Shown here: in pieces, positions 34,481 through 46,783 of the stretch
Numbering within the stretch: position 1 is the first letter of the stretch
Layout of the letters: every line of letters begins with the position of its first letter
Source: Cherax quadricarinatus
Taxonomy: Eukaryota; Arthropoda; Malacostraca; Decapoda; Parastacidae
Length of the DNA stretch: 64,000 nucleotides
Direction of reading: 5' to 3'
NCBI RefSeq assembly: GCF_038502225.1
Contig: NC_091374.1
Coordinates: 8,098,651-8,162,650, forward strand
Made by a program: the position numbers and the translations under genes
Notes under the pieces: model-generated
What the model saw: the letters and a program-made list of their open reading frames with translations, nothing else
The model's database searches: none
Told to the model about the DNA's origin: nothing

Positions 34481-35694
34481 TTACTGTATTTCGTGGCATA
34501 TAGGATGCACCCTAAATTTAGCAGTAAATGTTATGGAAAAATATAATTGAGAGATATTTTCTCTTCATTAAACGAAATTATCCATAGACCAAGCCTGACC
34601 TTCACCGTGTAGGATGCAAGGTGATTAACCCTTTGACTGTTTTGGTCATATATATACATCTTATGAGCCACCGTGTTTGATGTATATATACTCATAAATT
34701 CTAGCAGCTTCAAATCAAGCAGGAGAAAGCTGGTAGGCCCACATGTGAGAGAATAGGTCTGTGTAGTCAGTGTGCACCATATAAAAAAAATCCTGCAGCA
34801 CGCAATACATAATGAGAAAAAAAAAAGCTCCGACTGTTTTTTTAATTAAAACACCAACTTTGTGGTCTATTTTCGTATAGTATTTATGGTTGTATTCTTG
34901 TTTTCTTGGTCCCATTTGATAGAATGGAAAACATATTATAGAAATAGAGGTGATTTTGATTGATTTTACTATGAAAAGAACCTTGAAATGGAGCTCAAAG
35001 TAGGGGAAATGTTTGATTTTTGCTGATGTTCAGAAGTAAACAAATGATGTCATTGTCCAATAAATGTCCAACTAGCCATTCTAATATGCAGTCATGAATG
35101 GGTTGACATTATTTATACAATTATTACAATATTGCAGTAGTCTGCATAATAGTAAATCTTCTATTTTTTATTTGAATAAAAATTCAAAATAGAAAGCAAG
35201 AGTAATCAGAGGTGCCTGGAGACATGACTGATGAACAAAGAAATCGGCATATTTTTTAATTTGCGTGGAATTGGCCAAATTGCAAATTTCTAACCATGTT
35301 ATTGGACAGTTGAAATTGGTAAATGGGCAGTTTCTTGTGCTCTAACGATAGAAAAAATGGAGTTCTAAAGAAATAGCTATGAGTTTGGTTGACTGGAACA
35401 ATGGAATTAGCCGAAAATAGGGCTCAAACTGGGCGAAATCTCCAATTTGTAAATATCGCTGAGGTCGTTAACTTCGCAAGAGCGTAATGCTGTAAGTTTT
35501 CCATCAAATTTCGTACTTTTGGTGTCATTACCACCGGGAAAAGATTTTCTATCATTTCATAAGAATTTTTTTTTTTTTTTTTTAATTTTTGCGACACCAG
35601 GAGACACCTCAGGATTTGGGGTTGCAAGAGTCAAGTTAAGAGGGTCAGATTTTGAAACAAAAAAGTGCATCTTATATGCCACAAAATATGGTAA
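34481..35694. mobile_element. Transposon (TIR TTTYGTGGCATATAAGATG) split by a TTAA element
   Basis: The left end TTACTGTATTTCGTGGCATA and the inverted right end TTACCATATTTTGTGGCATA form its terminal repeats. Removal of the nested element at 34629-35635 leaves about 200 bp. A related solo fragment with the same CCTGACCTTCACYGTATAAG text lies at about 38770-38880. The superfamily is not assigned. Confidence 0.7.
34629..35635. mobile_element. piggyBac-like TTAA element (subfamily TATA)
   Basis: TTAA lies at 34625-34628 and 35636-35639. The left end is CCCTTTGACTGTTTTGG; the right end is eroded (CTTGACTCTTG inward). Palindromic 12-mers with a TATA core sit at 34647-34658 and 34681-34692. The conserved core (AGGTCTGTGTAGTCAGTGTG, AAAAAAAATCCTGCAGCAC, ATAATGAG plus A-run) is shared with the copies at 13.6 and 60.6 kb. 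No transposase. Confidence 0.8.
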
Positions 35695-37906
35695 TTTCCA
35701 ATATAATTTTTCTTATGGACCATGCAAATCTTTGACAAGGATGAGGAGAATCTAGCACTGTGAAGTAACAATACAGATAATATCCTAATAAGAGTAATAA
35801 ATTATTGTGCCGAGGAAACACCACATGACAGTTGTTATACAGAAGCTTTTGATAAATCAGTAATAAAGAACAAGTTTTTCAGCAGTATAATACTGATCAA
35901 GGTATGTAATACTTAAAAGAGATCATACATAATACAATTTTCTCCTACAATCTTTCCTAAGTTCTCAGTGATGGCAAGCAAAAGATCTCATTTTTATGTA
36001 TCATAAATTGGAGATTTATTAAGAAATTCTGAAAAGTTAAAATTTAGGTATTACATTACCATATAATTCAAGAAGATATCCTTTGCCATTTTTAAAATCC
36101 TTGAGGGTTAGTTACAAAGGTAACACAAGAAAACAAAGAGTATAACTTATTTACAATATCGGTAGTACTCTCCTAGGATGAGGCTCAATACCTATTGTTT
36201 GCTAGTTGAAACTACAGCCAATAAGACTGTAGAAGAGATACACATTTAAAGGTAAGTTTTCATTGAGACATTTTGATCTATTAAGATAAAGATCATAATA
36301 GAGTGAAACAGTACACAAATAACCTGCACACACAAGAAAGAAACTTAAGACGTCAATTGGGTTTGACTTGAACCATTAACTAGTTGCATGCGTAAGTGCC
36401 AAGCTTCTTTCTTCTATGGTGCGGGTTATTTGTGTACTGTTCCAATCAAGGTAGTGTGCCTTTTTATTCTTTAATAGAATGAAATTTTGTCCCAACAGCA
36501 GCTTATTCTATAAAGCATATTTGTTCATCACCATATGCTAGATGAACAAGGACACTAGGTGTAGAGAACTTCTCAATATATCTCACTCTGCCTGGAATTC
36601 CGCCACTGATCTATTGGTCACCTTCTGTCTACAGGACTGGGTTCACCCTCTTTCAGACTTTTGTATTGATTTAAATTAACTGTATAATAAATTTCAACTA
36701 AACATGTAAGAGAAGCACTAATATACATTTCTATCTGCTTAATAAAACTAGAACATATTTAAAGCACAGAACTCAAAGATACTTATTAAGATTAGGTTTT
36801 TGGTATTTTTAAAAGCATCTCTCCTAAGAAATGGAATTAGTAGAAATAACTGAAAAGCAAAAAATGAGCACATCACTTAGGGATTTTACGAACAATAAAA
36901 ACCAAATAAAACTGGCTTTTAAATGACAAGACACAAGAAACATATGACACTGGATAAGGGAGTCCAAACTGGGCACGTGAGACTGGCGGTGATGCTGGAT
37001 ACACACGCAGGGAAAATTTGAGTAAGGTATTTTTTTTAAAATATCCTTAGATACGAAGCATGAAAGACTTAGCAATGAAGTTATGGTGAATCATGAACAC
37101 TGTCAAAAGCTTAAAAAATGGTGTAATATGGTACTTGAATGAAAAATACTTTAGTGTTACTCAGAGAGTCAAATCTGTGAAACCAAAACTTGACTACAAC
37201 TGAAGTAACCCATTGTCAATTAGCAAGGGAAATTTAAGAATTTCTGATGAATACTTGATATTTAGAAAATACGATACAAAATATTAAATACTTTTACAAA
37301 ATATTCCATGTCATGAAAGCTTGAGCAAACACTCCTTCCTTCAGTTTAATGAAGTCAAAGTAATTTTTGGCTTTCCAATATACAGTATGATGGTTATCAA
37401 ATTTTCCCTTGAAAAGGGTGAAGATATTTTATGTAATTATAAAATGAAATTAGTAACTGATTTTGTGTTTTAGATTATAATACATACTAATTTATTTTTG
37501 TGGTGCACCAATGATAAACTTAAAGTTTATGTTTTGATTGAATGAGATCTGTACTTCATGCAAACACAAAATAAAGTTACAATTATACAATGATCATTTG
37601 AAGCAGAAAAATTAACAATGACATATAGAAAGTCCTTCACTTTAGCTTGTTTGCCTATAGTCTATAGGACAATCAATAATTAATTGTGTAATACAGTATA
37701 TGGGATATAGAGATTATTAAAAAAAAAATAGTGATAAGACTATTCGATTTGGAAAAAGTGTATGACGAAATGTAATTTATTTTGTGCCTTGCTGAGAAGT
37801 AACCTTCAAAACAATGAAGCCAGGAATTTCAAGACTTAAAACTTAGGACAAATAATTATATAGTAATATTAAAAAGAAGAATTATAGTACGTTGCAGTAT
37901 AGTATA
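35695..37906. other. Non-coding DNA with one small fold-back repeat
   Basis: No coding evidence. 36305-36443 is a fold-back repeat: GAAACAGTACACAAATAACC and, inverted from the right, GGAACAGTACACAAATAACC, with AGAAAGAA inside both arms. The sequence after its right arm (GTGTGCCTTTTTATTCTT) recurs near 39950-39975. Confidence 0.55.
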
Positions 37907-39975
37907 CAGTCAAACCTCCTTAATTGCAGGGGTTACATTCTGGAGCTGCCCATGATTATGGGAAATTTGCAAAAGTATGTTTGAATACCCAAAACTGGTG
38001 CTGTTTACTTTTTATTTTTAAAAGTATATATAATTTTTATTATACATTTTAATTCTGAAAACTCAGACCCCTGTGGGTCAGGAGCTTTCTGAAAAAAAGC
38101 TGATTTCCAAAAAAATATAGACTGAAGGTCAATAAAATCAAATACATAGAAAAAATACTAAAATGAAAAAAAGGTAAACTTACAATTGTCTGTAGTAGTT
38201 TTCTTCCTTATACAGTATATACAGCATGCCTGAAAATTATTAGTAAATCGACTGTTTGGAATTCTGAACCCATTTTTCCCACAGACATGATGTTACTGCC
38301 GGAGGTCCATTCCTGAGTCATAATATTCTATATCTAATTTCACTTATTTTCTTAACTAAGAATATTTACTAATATTTTACTATTTACTTTCACTTAATTA
38401 TTAAACACTGCTTAATTAATGTATAAATATTTATTAAAATTAACAAAGCTACAAAACAAGACACAGTATAATACAACATTGGGGTAGGCATAAGCTGAAC
38501 TCTCTCTGTTTTTCTCGTTCTCACTTATCTTATTCACTCCCACCTACTCTCACACTGTATGTCACACAATATTCTTTATGAGTGCTCACTGCTGTGGTTG
38601 AATGTGGTGTGGGAGGAATGGGGTGACAGGTAATTATCGGTGGGCAGCAGCTGACTGCCTCCCACTTTCTCTATAATTCTCAATTTCTTATTCATTCCCA
38701 CCTTTTCTCTCATTGTATCTACTATATTTTATGGATTATTCAACTAAAGGGATACCGAGATCCCAGGCTGGACCTCAAGCCTGACCTTCACTGTATAAGA
38801 TAGAAGGTAATTTTGAGAGAGAAACCATGAAGAAAATGGTGTCTTATACTGTATGCTGTAAAATATGGTAACTCAAGACTCTTATGTGTGCTCAACACTT
38901 TCTCCTTGTTTTGATGCCTAGGTACAAATTAACCTTTGCAAAGAAATAAAATATTTATCTTTATCTTTTATCTTTAGTGTTGAGGATAACAGAATAAGGG
39001 AAGGTGTGACGTGCATGCCTGGTGCTCCACCCTTCACCCACAGACATGTCCAGTACATGGGAAGCAAAGGTGGTGGCTACCACAAAATAATTATTTAATC
39101 TACAGTTCCTAACTCATCTCTACCAGAAAAAAAAAAATATGAACTCTCCACACATGAATAAAAAAGAGACGACACAAGAATACCAATGAGTATTGTAAAA
39201 ATAAACAAGAAAAATACTTCAATTTATAATTCTGCTTAGAAAATCATAAATATTAAATCTATAATTCCTCACTAATTTATCAAATGTGAGATCCCTATAA
39301 ATGCATAAAATGAACATGCACAAATTATGAATGCACTAATTAAAAAAAAGAAAAAGTTATTTATTTTAATAATTTTTGTTTGTATTTGCCATGATTATAA
39401 CTGCATCTCCACATTCATAAATAATGAACTGGTTCCAAAGTGCCAATATCACAAATGCAGAGCATCATAATGATATTTTATATTTAAAGAACAGTTTGCA
39501 GACTTGTTGTATGACTGTGTGAGAGAGGATAGTGGGCTCACAGTATGAACTGAGGGTGGCATGCCAGTATACAGTCAATGTTTACCTGGTATGGTATGGT
39601 GTCTTACTTTATCAACCTGGTTAGCATCTTTAACTCTCATGATGAATATCCCACTTTTTGGAGGGTGGAAGACAATGTCTTGCTCAATATGGGTCAGGAA
39701 TTTTCTTGCAAGTTTGTGATCACTCAGATATACTTTGAGATTTGACTTGATGGTTGTTATGATTCCTTTTTTTTAGCACAATGTGGTTTTAGGAAAATTT
39801 TAGTTAGTAGGAAAGGCTTCCAAGCCGACCAAGGTACATGTACTCTGTCAGCATATAGGAGAGAGAAGTGACTTTGTAAATAAGACTGAGCCATCCTTGT
39901 AGCTTCTCTTTCATATGTGCAGCTTATTTGTGCATTGTTCTCTCACAATATTGTGCCTTTTTGTTCTCTTGGCAG
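37907..39975. other. Mostly non-coding DNA; possible Tigger-like left end at 37907
   Basis: CAGTCAAACCTCCTTAATTG at 37907 (preceded by TA) looks like a Tigger-type terminus, but no partner end was found downstream. 38770-38880 is a fragment of the transposon at 34481-35694. The rest has no recognisable feature. Confidence 0.5.
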
Positions 39976-40199
39976 ATGGCCTTGAGCTACTCTGTCCATT
40001 TGGATGTGGACAGTCTGTGAATTATTGTGGCATTGTATGTGAAGATGGATCCGGAGTCAAGGCAAAGAGGGGATCAAAGGTGCCAGAAAGAATAGGTAGA
40101 ACAGTGACACCAGTTTTAGCTCCAAGTTCTGAGGAGGGTCCATGGCCGTTCTGGAGTTGGTAGACGGTGTCACAGTCACTGATGATCGAGAAGAATAAG
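39976..40199 (+). other. Exon-like interval, uncertain
   Basis: A pyrimidine-rich acceptor (TTTTTGTTCTCTTGGCAG, ending 39975) precedes a frame reading LELLCPFGCGQSVNYCGIVC for about 62 residues before a TAG. An AATAAG|GTAATG donor-like site follows at 40199. The acceptor lies in text shared with a repeat at 36420-36475, so the site may belong to a dispersed repeat. I do not recognise the peptide. Confidence 0.2.
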
Positions 40200-40599
40200 G
40201 TAATGTCTTGCTTATTATGTTGTAAAAAATTGGGGAGCCCTAAGAATAAATAAAAAGAAACCATATACCCACCCTGAACTTTTACCTTCGCTATGACAAG
40301 TGCTGTTGTCCACTGGAAACCACATCCTACCTTAAGGGTTATACTAAAAAGTTATGGTAGACATACATTCTAGCTGATAGCATTTATGATGCAAATACAA
40401 TCTGATAAAAATGTAGGCTCAGAAGAAAGCCACTAATTATGCAATGCATTGTAGGAAAACCCTATAACTAACTGAACAAAGCTTAGCATAACCACCTGTT
40501 CAGACAAGAGCACTAATTCTGCACTTGTATTTCAGACAATAATGGCAAGAATGCTGGGAGGCATACATCTTCAGCTGCCATTCCTGACATGCTCTAAGA
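40200..40599. other. Non-coding DNA, nothing recognised
   Basis: No ORF, terminal repeat or retroelement motif seen. Confidence 0.5.
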
Positions 40600-40865
40600 T
40601 AATTAATTTTCCATCGGGTGGAGCAACCCAACCACCACAACACTACCAGTGGAAATTATACTAGAATAGGGCCCACAGTGATTCCCTTTCCTTCTATCTA
40701 GTAGCTGGATTTCACAAAAGGGAAATATATCCCCTCCTCCCCCACTAACAAGGCCAAAAGGAGAGGGAGGGTTAGGGGTATTCAGAATCAATCCAAGGAA
40801 GAGGAAATGAAATCCAATTCCTAAGATCAAGAGCCCTTTCACCATAGCAAGAGGCCCTCTCTTGA
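40600..40865 (-). mobile_element. 5' end fragment of I-type LINE
   Basis: In reverse, 40865-40700 aligns with the 5' end of the I-type LINE at 23695-23580 (CTTGATCTTAGGAATTGGAT versus CTTGGTCTGAGGAATTAGAC, then CCCCTAACCCTCCCTCTCC-like text). Only the 5' end is present. Confidence 0.65.
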
Positions 40866-40927
40866 AGGAATATAGTTATGAAGATGACTCAGAATGTGGT
40901 CAATGTTACTGTGATGCCAAAAATATC

Positions 40928-41482
<555 letters not shown>

Positions 41483-41483
41483 A

Positions 41484-42768
41484 GAATCCAAAGTCAGCTG
41501 TGTGGTAGTACTGGACATTGCTGGTGCTTTCGACCGGGTGTGGCACCAGGGCCTCTTAGCAAAACTTCAAGCAGGGAATTGCAGGCTCTACACTATGTCT
41601 CCTAAGTGATTACCTTCATGGTAGATCTCTAAGGGTAGTTCTCGATGGAACGGAATCAGCAAGACATACTATTGGGGCAAGTGTTTCACAAGGAAGCATG
41701 GTGGGACCATTGTTATGGAATGTCTACTTCAACGACCTTCTTCATCTCATCCCAGAATCCCATGCATATGCAGACGACTGTACACTGACATTCACTTATC
41801 CAAGAGAAGAAATTCCAGCTGCTCTAAGCTACATCAATCACCAGCTAAGAGCTATATCAGCTTGGGGAAATAGATGGCAAGTAACATTTGCACCTGAGAA
41901 AACACAAATGATGATGATCTCTAGGCACCATGATGGTAATGCTGGTGCAGTAGTAAGGATGAATGGGAGGGTGTTGGCACCTGGAGAAGAAGTTTTATCC
42001 TTGGGGTGAAATTTGACTCCAAACTAATCATGAAGAACCATGTTGTAAATCTTGCAAACAAGGCAGCCAGGAAGCTTACAGCACTTCGCCGTATCTTGCA
42101 TCTGTTTGACAGTAGGGGTTGAAAGATTCTGTACGAGGCACAAGTACGCTCACACCTTGAGTATGCTCCACTTTCTTGGTTTGCCTGCCCCCCCCTCTCA
42201 TCTGCGACTGCTTGACAAAGTAGAGAACAGAGCAAGACGTCTCATCTCTCGCCTGGGCCCATCCTGGATAGATCTGTCATTTCAGCAGAGCCTTCAACAC
42301 AGGAGGGATGTGGGTGGCCTTACTGTTATGTACAAGACCAATATTGTCAAAGTACCACACTTGGATCCACTTCGAGGACAGCGTTAAACAAGCTTTTATG
42401 CCACAAGACGGGCAGAAAGCAGCAACTTCACTCTGGCTGTACCCTTCTCCAGAACATCACTCCATCTGAGGTCATATATACCCAGGATGACTCGAGTATG
42501 GAACACATTCGTATAGCATAATGATGTCAACGAGATAAAAGTCAGTTGATCAAATGAAAATTCTGGCCCACAGATGGCTCCAACTTCATCCTGTTCCCTA
42601 CTTGTATGTCTCATAACAATAAAAATGCTTTCAAATGAGCTGATGTAGGTAACAGCTCTTAGCTTGCCAATAAAGTTAGGAATCCTTAACCTGTAAATAG
42701 CTGTCAATAAAGCTAGGGATCCTTAACCTTGTCAAACCCTGTCTTTAAAAAAAAAAAAAAAAAAAAAA
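41484..42768 (+). mobile_element. 5'-truncated LINE (CR1/Jockey-like) inside a GA microsatellite
   Basis: It begins within RT (VVLDIAGAFDRVWHQGLLAK), continues through the RT C-terminus and 3' UTR, and ends with A(22) at 42746-42768. The 3' UTR repeats the phrase CAATAAAGYTAGGRATCCTT twice (42668-42735), including poly-A signals. GA microsatellite sequence lies directly on both sides. Confidence 0.85.
41490..42520 (+). pseudogene. LINE reverse transcriptase fragment
   Basis: The best frame (41698-42009) reads GPLLWNVYFNDLLHLIPESH, then the catalytic YADD and a thumb segment (ISAWGNRWQVTFAPEKTQMM). Downstream in other frames are NLANKAARKLTALRRI, VRSHLEYAPLSWFACPPLSS, ISRLGPSWIDLSFQQSLQHR and RDVGGLTVMYK, the standard C-terminus of Jockey/CR1-type LINEs without RNase H. 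At least three frame changes and stops are present. The clade is uncertain. Confidence 0.8.
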
Positions 42769-42784
42769 AGTATATCCCCAATAC

Positions 42785-42786
<2 letters not shown>

Positions 42787-42858
<72 letters not shown>
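42787..42858. repeat. GA microsatellite, distal part
   Basis: A (GA)n continuation of the array at 40929-41482 after the LINE poly-A and a short spacer. Confidence 0.95.
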
Positions 42859-42861
<3 letters not shown>

Positions 42862-43679
42862 AAGGGAGGGGAAACTGACCAAAACATTGTGCTGTCTGCC
42901 AATTATAGGAAAGTCATATTTTCTTTTACCATGAACTAAACAGAAACAGCTGTAGAGCTCACTGAAAATTTATCTTACTGAGTACCCCAGAAAACGAGTG
43001 AGAATGAGAGGCAGTCAGTAAAGGAAAGTGACAAAAAAAAAAAAAATAGTTGTGAAATACTGGATACAGTATGCTAGGGCTAAAAGGCCTTTAGTAAAGG
43101 ATAGATTTAGATGTAGATATATGGAGTCTTCAACTATCAAACTACCAGAACTATTAATCAAAATAGCAAAATGCTTACTATGGCAACACATATTGCCCCC
43201 TCATCATCTTACAACAATACAAACTTAAGTAAGCATAGGCCAGTAGACCTATTCACAACATAAACATTTAAATCAGAATACAAAAACAGCACAATAAAAT
43301 TAACAATAATAGTAATGTTAAAAATATCATTGTTACTTACAATCAATTACACCAAAACTTTCCTATAAATGTCAGCAAGGTTTCTACAGACATTGTTTAT
43401 AAAATTCACTATTAAATAGTAAGGTCAGAGCCAAAACACTGTACCATCTGCTATTTATTTATATTGGCTGCCATGAAAACATGCTCTTATTATCCAAAAT
43501 AAAGTGGAATACACACTTCAAATTTAGGAAAGCTACTGCTAAGCTCATCAGTTCAAAATCATCCCTGGACTGATGAACATTACTAGAAGGTTACAATAAC
43601 AGTGTACAGCCAGGCTAGCCATATCACTTCATCACCAGTCATAATGTAACTCATATATTATGCACTGAGACAATTATGT
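42859..43679. other. Non-coding DNA, nothing recognised
   Basis: Single-copy-looking sequence with no supported feature. Confidence 0.5.
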
Positions 43680-43985
43680 TGATGAAGAAAGGGAGATAGT
43701 GATTTCATGCACTGGGCAGGGAGGAATATCTTACAGGAGCAAGGAAGAGGCAGACATAAAGTGTGGGAAAAAATGCATGAGACAGTGGGTACAATGACAA
43801 GGGGTAAAGCAACTGGAACTGATGGGATCAAGACAGAGAAGTTAAAATCAGATAAGGATATAATTTTGGAGTGGGTGGTGCATTTCTTCAATAAATGCTT
43901 TAAAGAAGGGAAAATACCTAAGGACTGGAAGAGAACATGAAGCTCCTGTGTATACAGAAAAAATGGAAAAAGAAAGAATTATAGG
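43680..43985 (+). mobile_element. RTE LINE early-RT fragment
   Basis: The translation includes HCTGQGGISYRSKEEA-like text, then TMTRGKATGTDGIKTEKLKS, ILEWVVHFFNKCFKEGKIPK and DWKRT. It aligns with 45760-46010 of copy C at clearly lower identity. Isolated and truncated at both ends. Confidence 0.8.
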
Positions 43986-44723
43986 AAAATAAGATCTTAA
44001 TAGTTCTTGGTCTTATTACTTTTCCTTTTATATCCATGGGGAAGTGGAATAAGGTTCTTTCCTCCGTAAGCCATGCGTGTTGTAAAAGTCAACTAAAATG
44101 CCGGGAACAATGGGCTAGTAACCCCTTTTCCTGTAAAAATTACTAAAAAGAATAAGAAGAAAAATATTGTCAAAGTGGGAAGTCTGAATGTGCGTGGATG
44201 TTGTGCAAATGATAAGAAAGAGATGATTGTGGATGTTATGAATGAGAAGAAACTGGATGTCCTGGCTTTAAGTGAAACAAAGCTGAAGGGGGTGGGAGAG
44301 TTTCAATGGAGAGGAATAAATGGGATTAGGTCAGGGGTTTCAAATAGAGTTAGAGCTAAAGAAGGAGTAGCAATAATGTTGAAGGATAAGTTATGGCAGG
44401 AAAAGAGGGACTACAAACATATAAATTAAAGGATTATGTGGAGTAAAATAAAGATTGGATGTGAAAAGTGGGTTATAGTAAGTGTGTATGCACCTGGAGA
44501 AGAGAGAAGTGTAGAGGAGAGAGAGAGAGATTCTGAGAAATGTTGAGTGAATGCGTGGGGAGTTTTGAATCAAGTGTGAGAGTAATGGTGGTTGGGGATT
44601 TCAATGCTAAAGTGGGTAAAAATGTTATGGAGGGAGTAGTAGGTAAATTTGGGGAGCCAGGGGTAAATGTAAATGGGGAGCCTTTAATTGAGCTATGTGT
44701 AGAAAGAAATTTGGTAATAAGTA

Positions 44724-44926
44724 CAGTGGACCCCCGCATAACGATTACCTCCGAATGCGACCAATTATGTAAGTGTATTTATGTAAGTGCGTTTGTATGT
44801 GTATGTTTGGGGGTCTGAAATGGACTAATCTACTTCACAATATTTCTTATGGGAACAAATTCGGTCAGTACTGGCACCTGAACATACTTCTGGAGTGAAA
44901 AAATATCGTTAACCGGGGGTCCACTG
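44724..44926. mobile_element. Tigger-like MITE, 203 bp, in RTE endonuclease
   Basis: The ends CAGTGGACCCCCGCATAACG and, inverted, CAGTGGACCCCCGGTTAACG are flanked by TA. It interrupts the RTE endonuclease frame at NLVIS. It is nearly identical, in opposite orientation, to the element at 55528-55729. Confidence 0.95.
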
Positions 44927-46290
44927 TAATACATATTTTATGAAAAAGAGGATAAATAAATATACAAGGTATGATGTAGCACGTAATGAAAGTAGTTTGT
45001 TAGATTATGTATTGGTGGATAAAAGGTTGATGGGTAGGCTCCAGGATGTACATGTTTAGAGAGGGGCAACTGATATATCGGATCATTATTTAGTTGTAGC
45101 TACAGTTAGAGTAAGAGGTAGATGGGAAAAGAGGAAGGTGGCAACAACAAGTAAGAGGGAGGTGAAAGTGCATAAACTAAGGGAGGAGGAAGTTCGGGAG
45201 AGATATAAGCGACTATTGGCAGAAAGGTGGGCTAGTGCAAAGATGAGTAGTGAGGGGGTTGAAGAGGGTTGGAATAGTTTTAAAAATGCAGTATTAGAAT
45301 GTGGGGCAGAAGTTTGTGGTTATAGGAGGGTGGGGGCAGGAGGGAAGAGGAGTGATTGGTGGAATGATGAAGTAAAGGGTGTGATAAAAGAGAAAAAGGT
45401 AGCTTATGAGAGGTTTTTACAAAGCAGAAGTGTTATAAGAAGAGCAGAGTATATGGAGAGTAAAAGAAAGGTGAAGAGAGTGGTGAGAGAGTGCAAAAGG
45501 AGAGCAGATGATAGAGTGGGAGAGGCACTGTCAAGAAATTTTAATGAAAATAAGAAAAAATTTTGGAGTGAGTTAAACAAGTTAAGAAAGCCTAGGGAAA
45601 GTATGGATTTGTCAGTTAAAAACAGAGTAGGGGAGTTAGTAGATGGGGAGAGGGAGGTATTAGGTAGATGTCCCATCTCTGGAACATCCTGCCTTTGTCC
45701 ACCTTGTCTATTCTGCGCAGTATTTTATGTCGTTATCATTTAAATGTTGAGGAAGAAAGGGAGGCGGTAATTTCATGCACTGGCCAGGGAGGTATACCAT
45801 CTTTTAGGAGTGAAGAAGAGCAGAATGTAAGTGTGGTGGAGGTACGTGAGGCATTATGTAGAATGAAAGGGGGTAAAGCAGCTGGAACTGATGGGATCAT
45901 GAAAGAAATGTTAAAAGCAGGGGGATATATAGTGTTGGAGTGGTTGGTACTTTTGTTTAATAAATGTATGAAAGAGGGGAAGGTACCTAGGGATTGGCAG
46001 AGAGTATGTATAGTCCCTTTATATAAAGGGAAAGGGGACAAAAGAGATTGTAAAAATTATAGAGGAATAAGTTTACTGAGTATACCAGGAAAAGTATACG
46101 GTAGGGTTATAATTGAAAGAATTAGAGGTAAGACAGAATGTAGGATTGCGGATGAGAAGGAAGGCTTCAGAGTGGGTAGGGGATGTGTAGATTAAGTGTT
46201 TACATTGAAGCATATATGTGAACAGTATTTAGATAAAGGTAGGGAAGTTTTTATTGCATTTATGGATTTAGAAAAGGCATATGATAGAGT

Positions 46291-46743
46291 CCTAGGTAGT
46301 AGGTTGGTAGACAGCAACCGCCCAGGGAGGTACTACCGTCCTGCCAAGTAAGTGTAAAACGAAAGCCTGTAATTGTTTTACATGATGGTAGGATTGCTGG
46401 TGTCCTTTTTTCTGTCTCATAAACATGCAAGATTTCAGGTATGTCTTGCTACTTCTACTTACACTTAGGTCACACTACACATACATGTACAAGCACATAT
46501 ATACACACCCCTCTGGGTTTTCTTCTATTTTCTTTCTAGTTCTTATTCTTGTTTATTTCCTCTTATCTCCATGGGGAAGTGGAACAGAATTCTTCCTCCG
46601 TAAGCCATGCGTGTTGTAAGAGGCGACTAAAATGCCGGGAGCAAGGGGCTAGTAACCACTTCTCCTGTATAAATTACTAAATTTGAAAAGAGAAACTTTT
46701 GTTTTTCTTTTTGGGCCACCCTGCCTCGGTGGGATATGGCCGG

Positions 46744-46780
<37 letters not shown>
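46291..46780 (+). mobile_element. Miniature (bipartite) LINE with 11-bp target duplication
   Basis: It is flanked by TATGATAGAGT on both sides (46280-46290 and 46781-46791). The 5' part starts CCTAGGTAGTAGGTTGGTAG. 46545-46680 (ATCTCCATGGGGAAGTGGAA through AGGGGCTAGTAACC) matches the leader of RTE copy C at 44030-44150. The 3' end (GGGCCACCCTGCCTCGGTGG, then an A-run) matches the RTE 3' tail. No ORF. It is probably mobilised by the RTE enzymes and sits inside an RTE copy. Relatives are at 5923-6115 and 53176-53560. Confidence 0.85.

Positions 46781-46783
<3 letters not shown>

Noticed and set aside
36305..36443. Third member of the hammerhead-like fold-back group
   Set aside because: It is a fold-back repeat but lacks the CTGANGA-type box, hairpin, GAAA and ACAATAAA arrangement.
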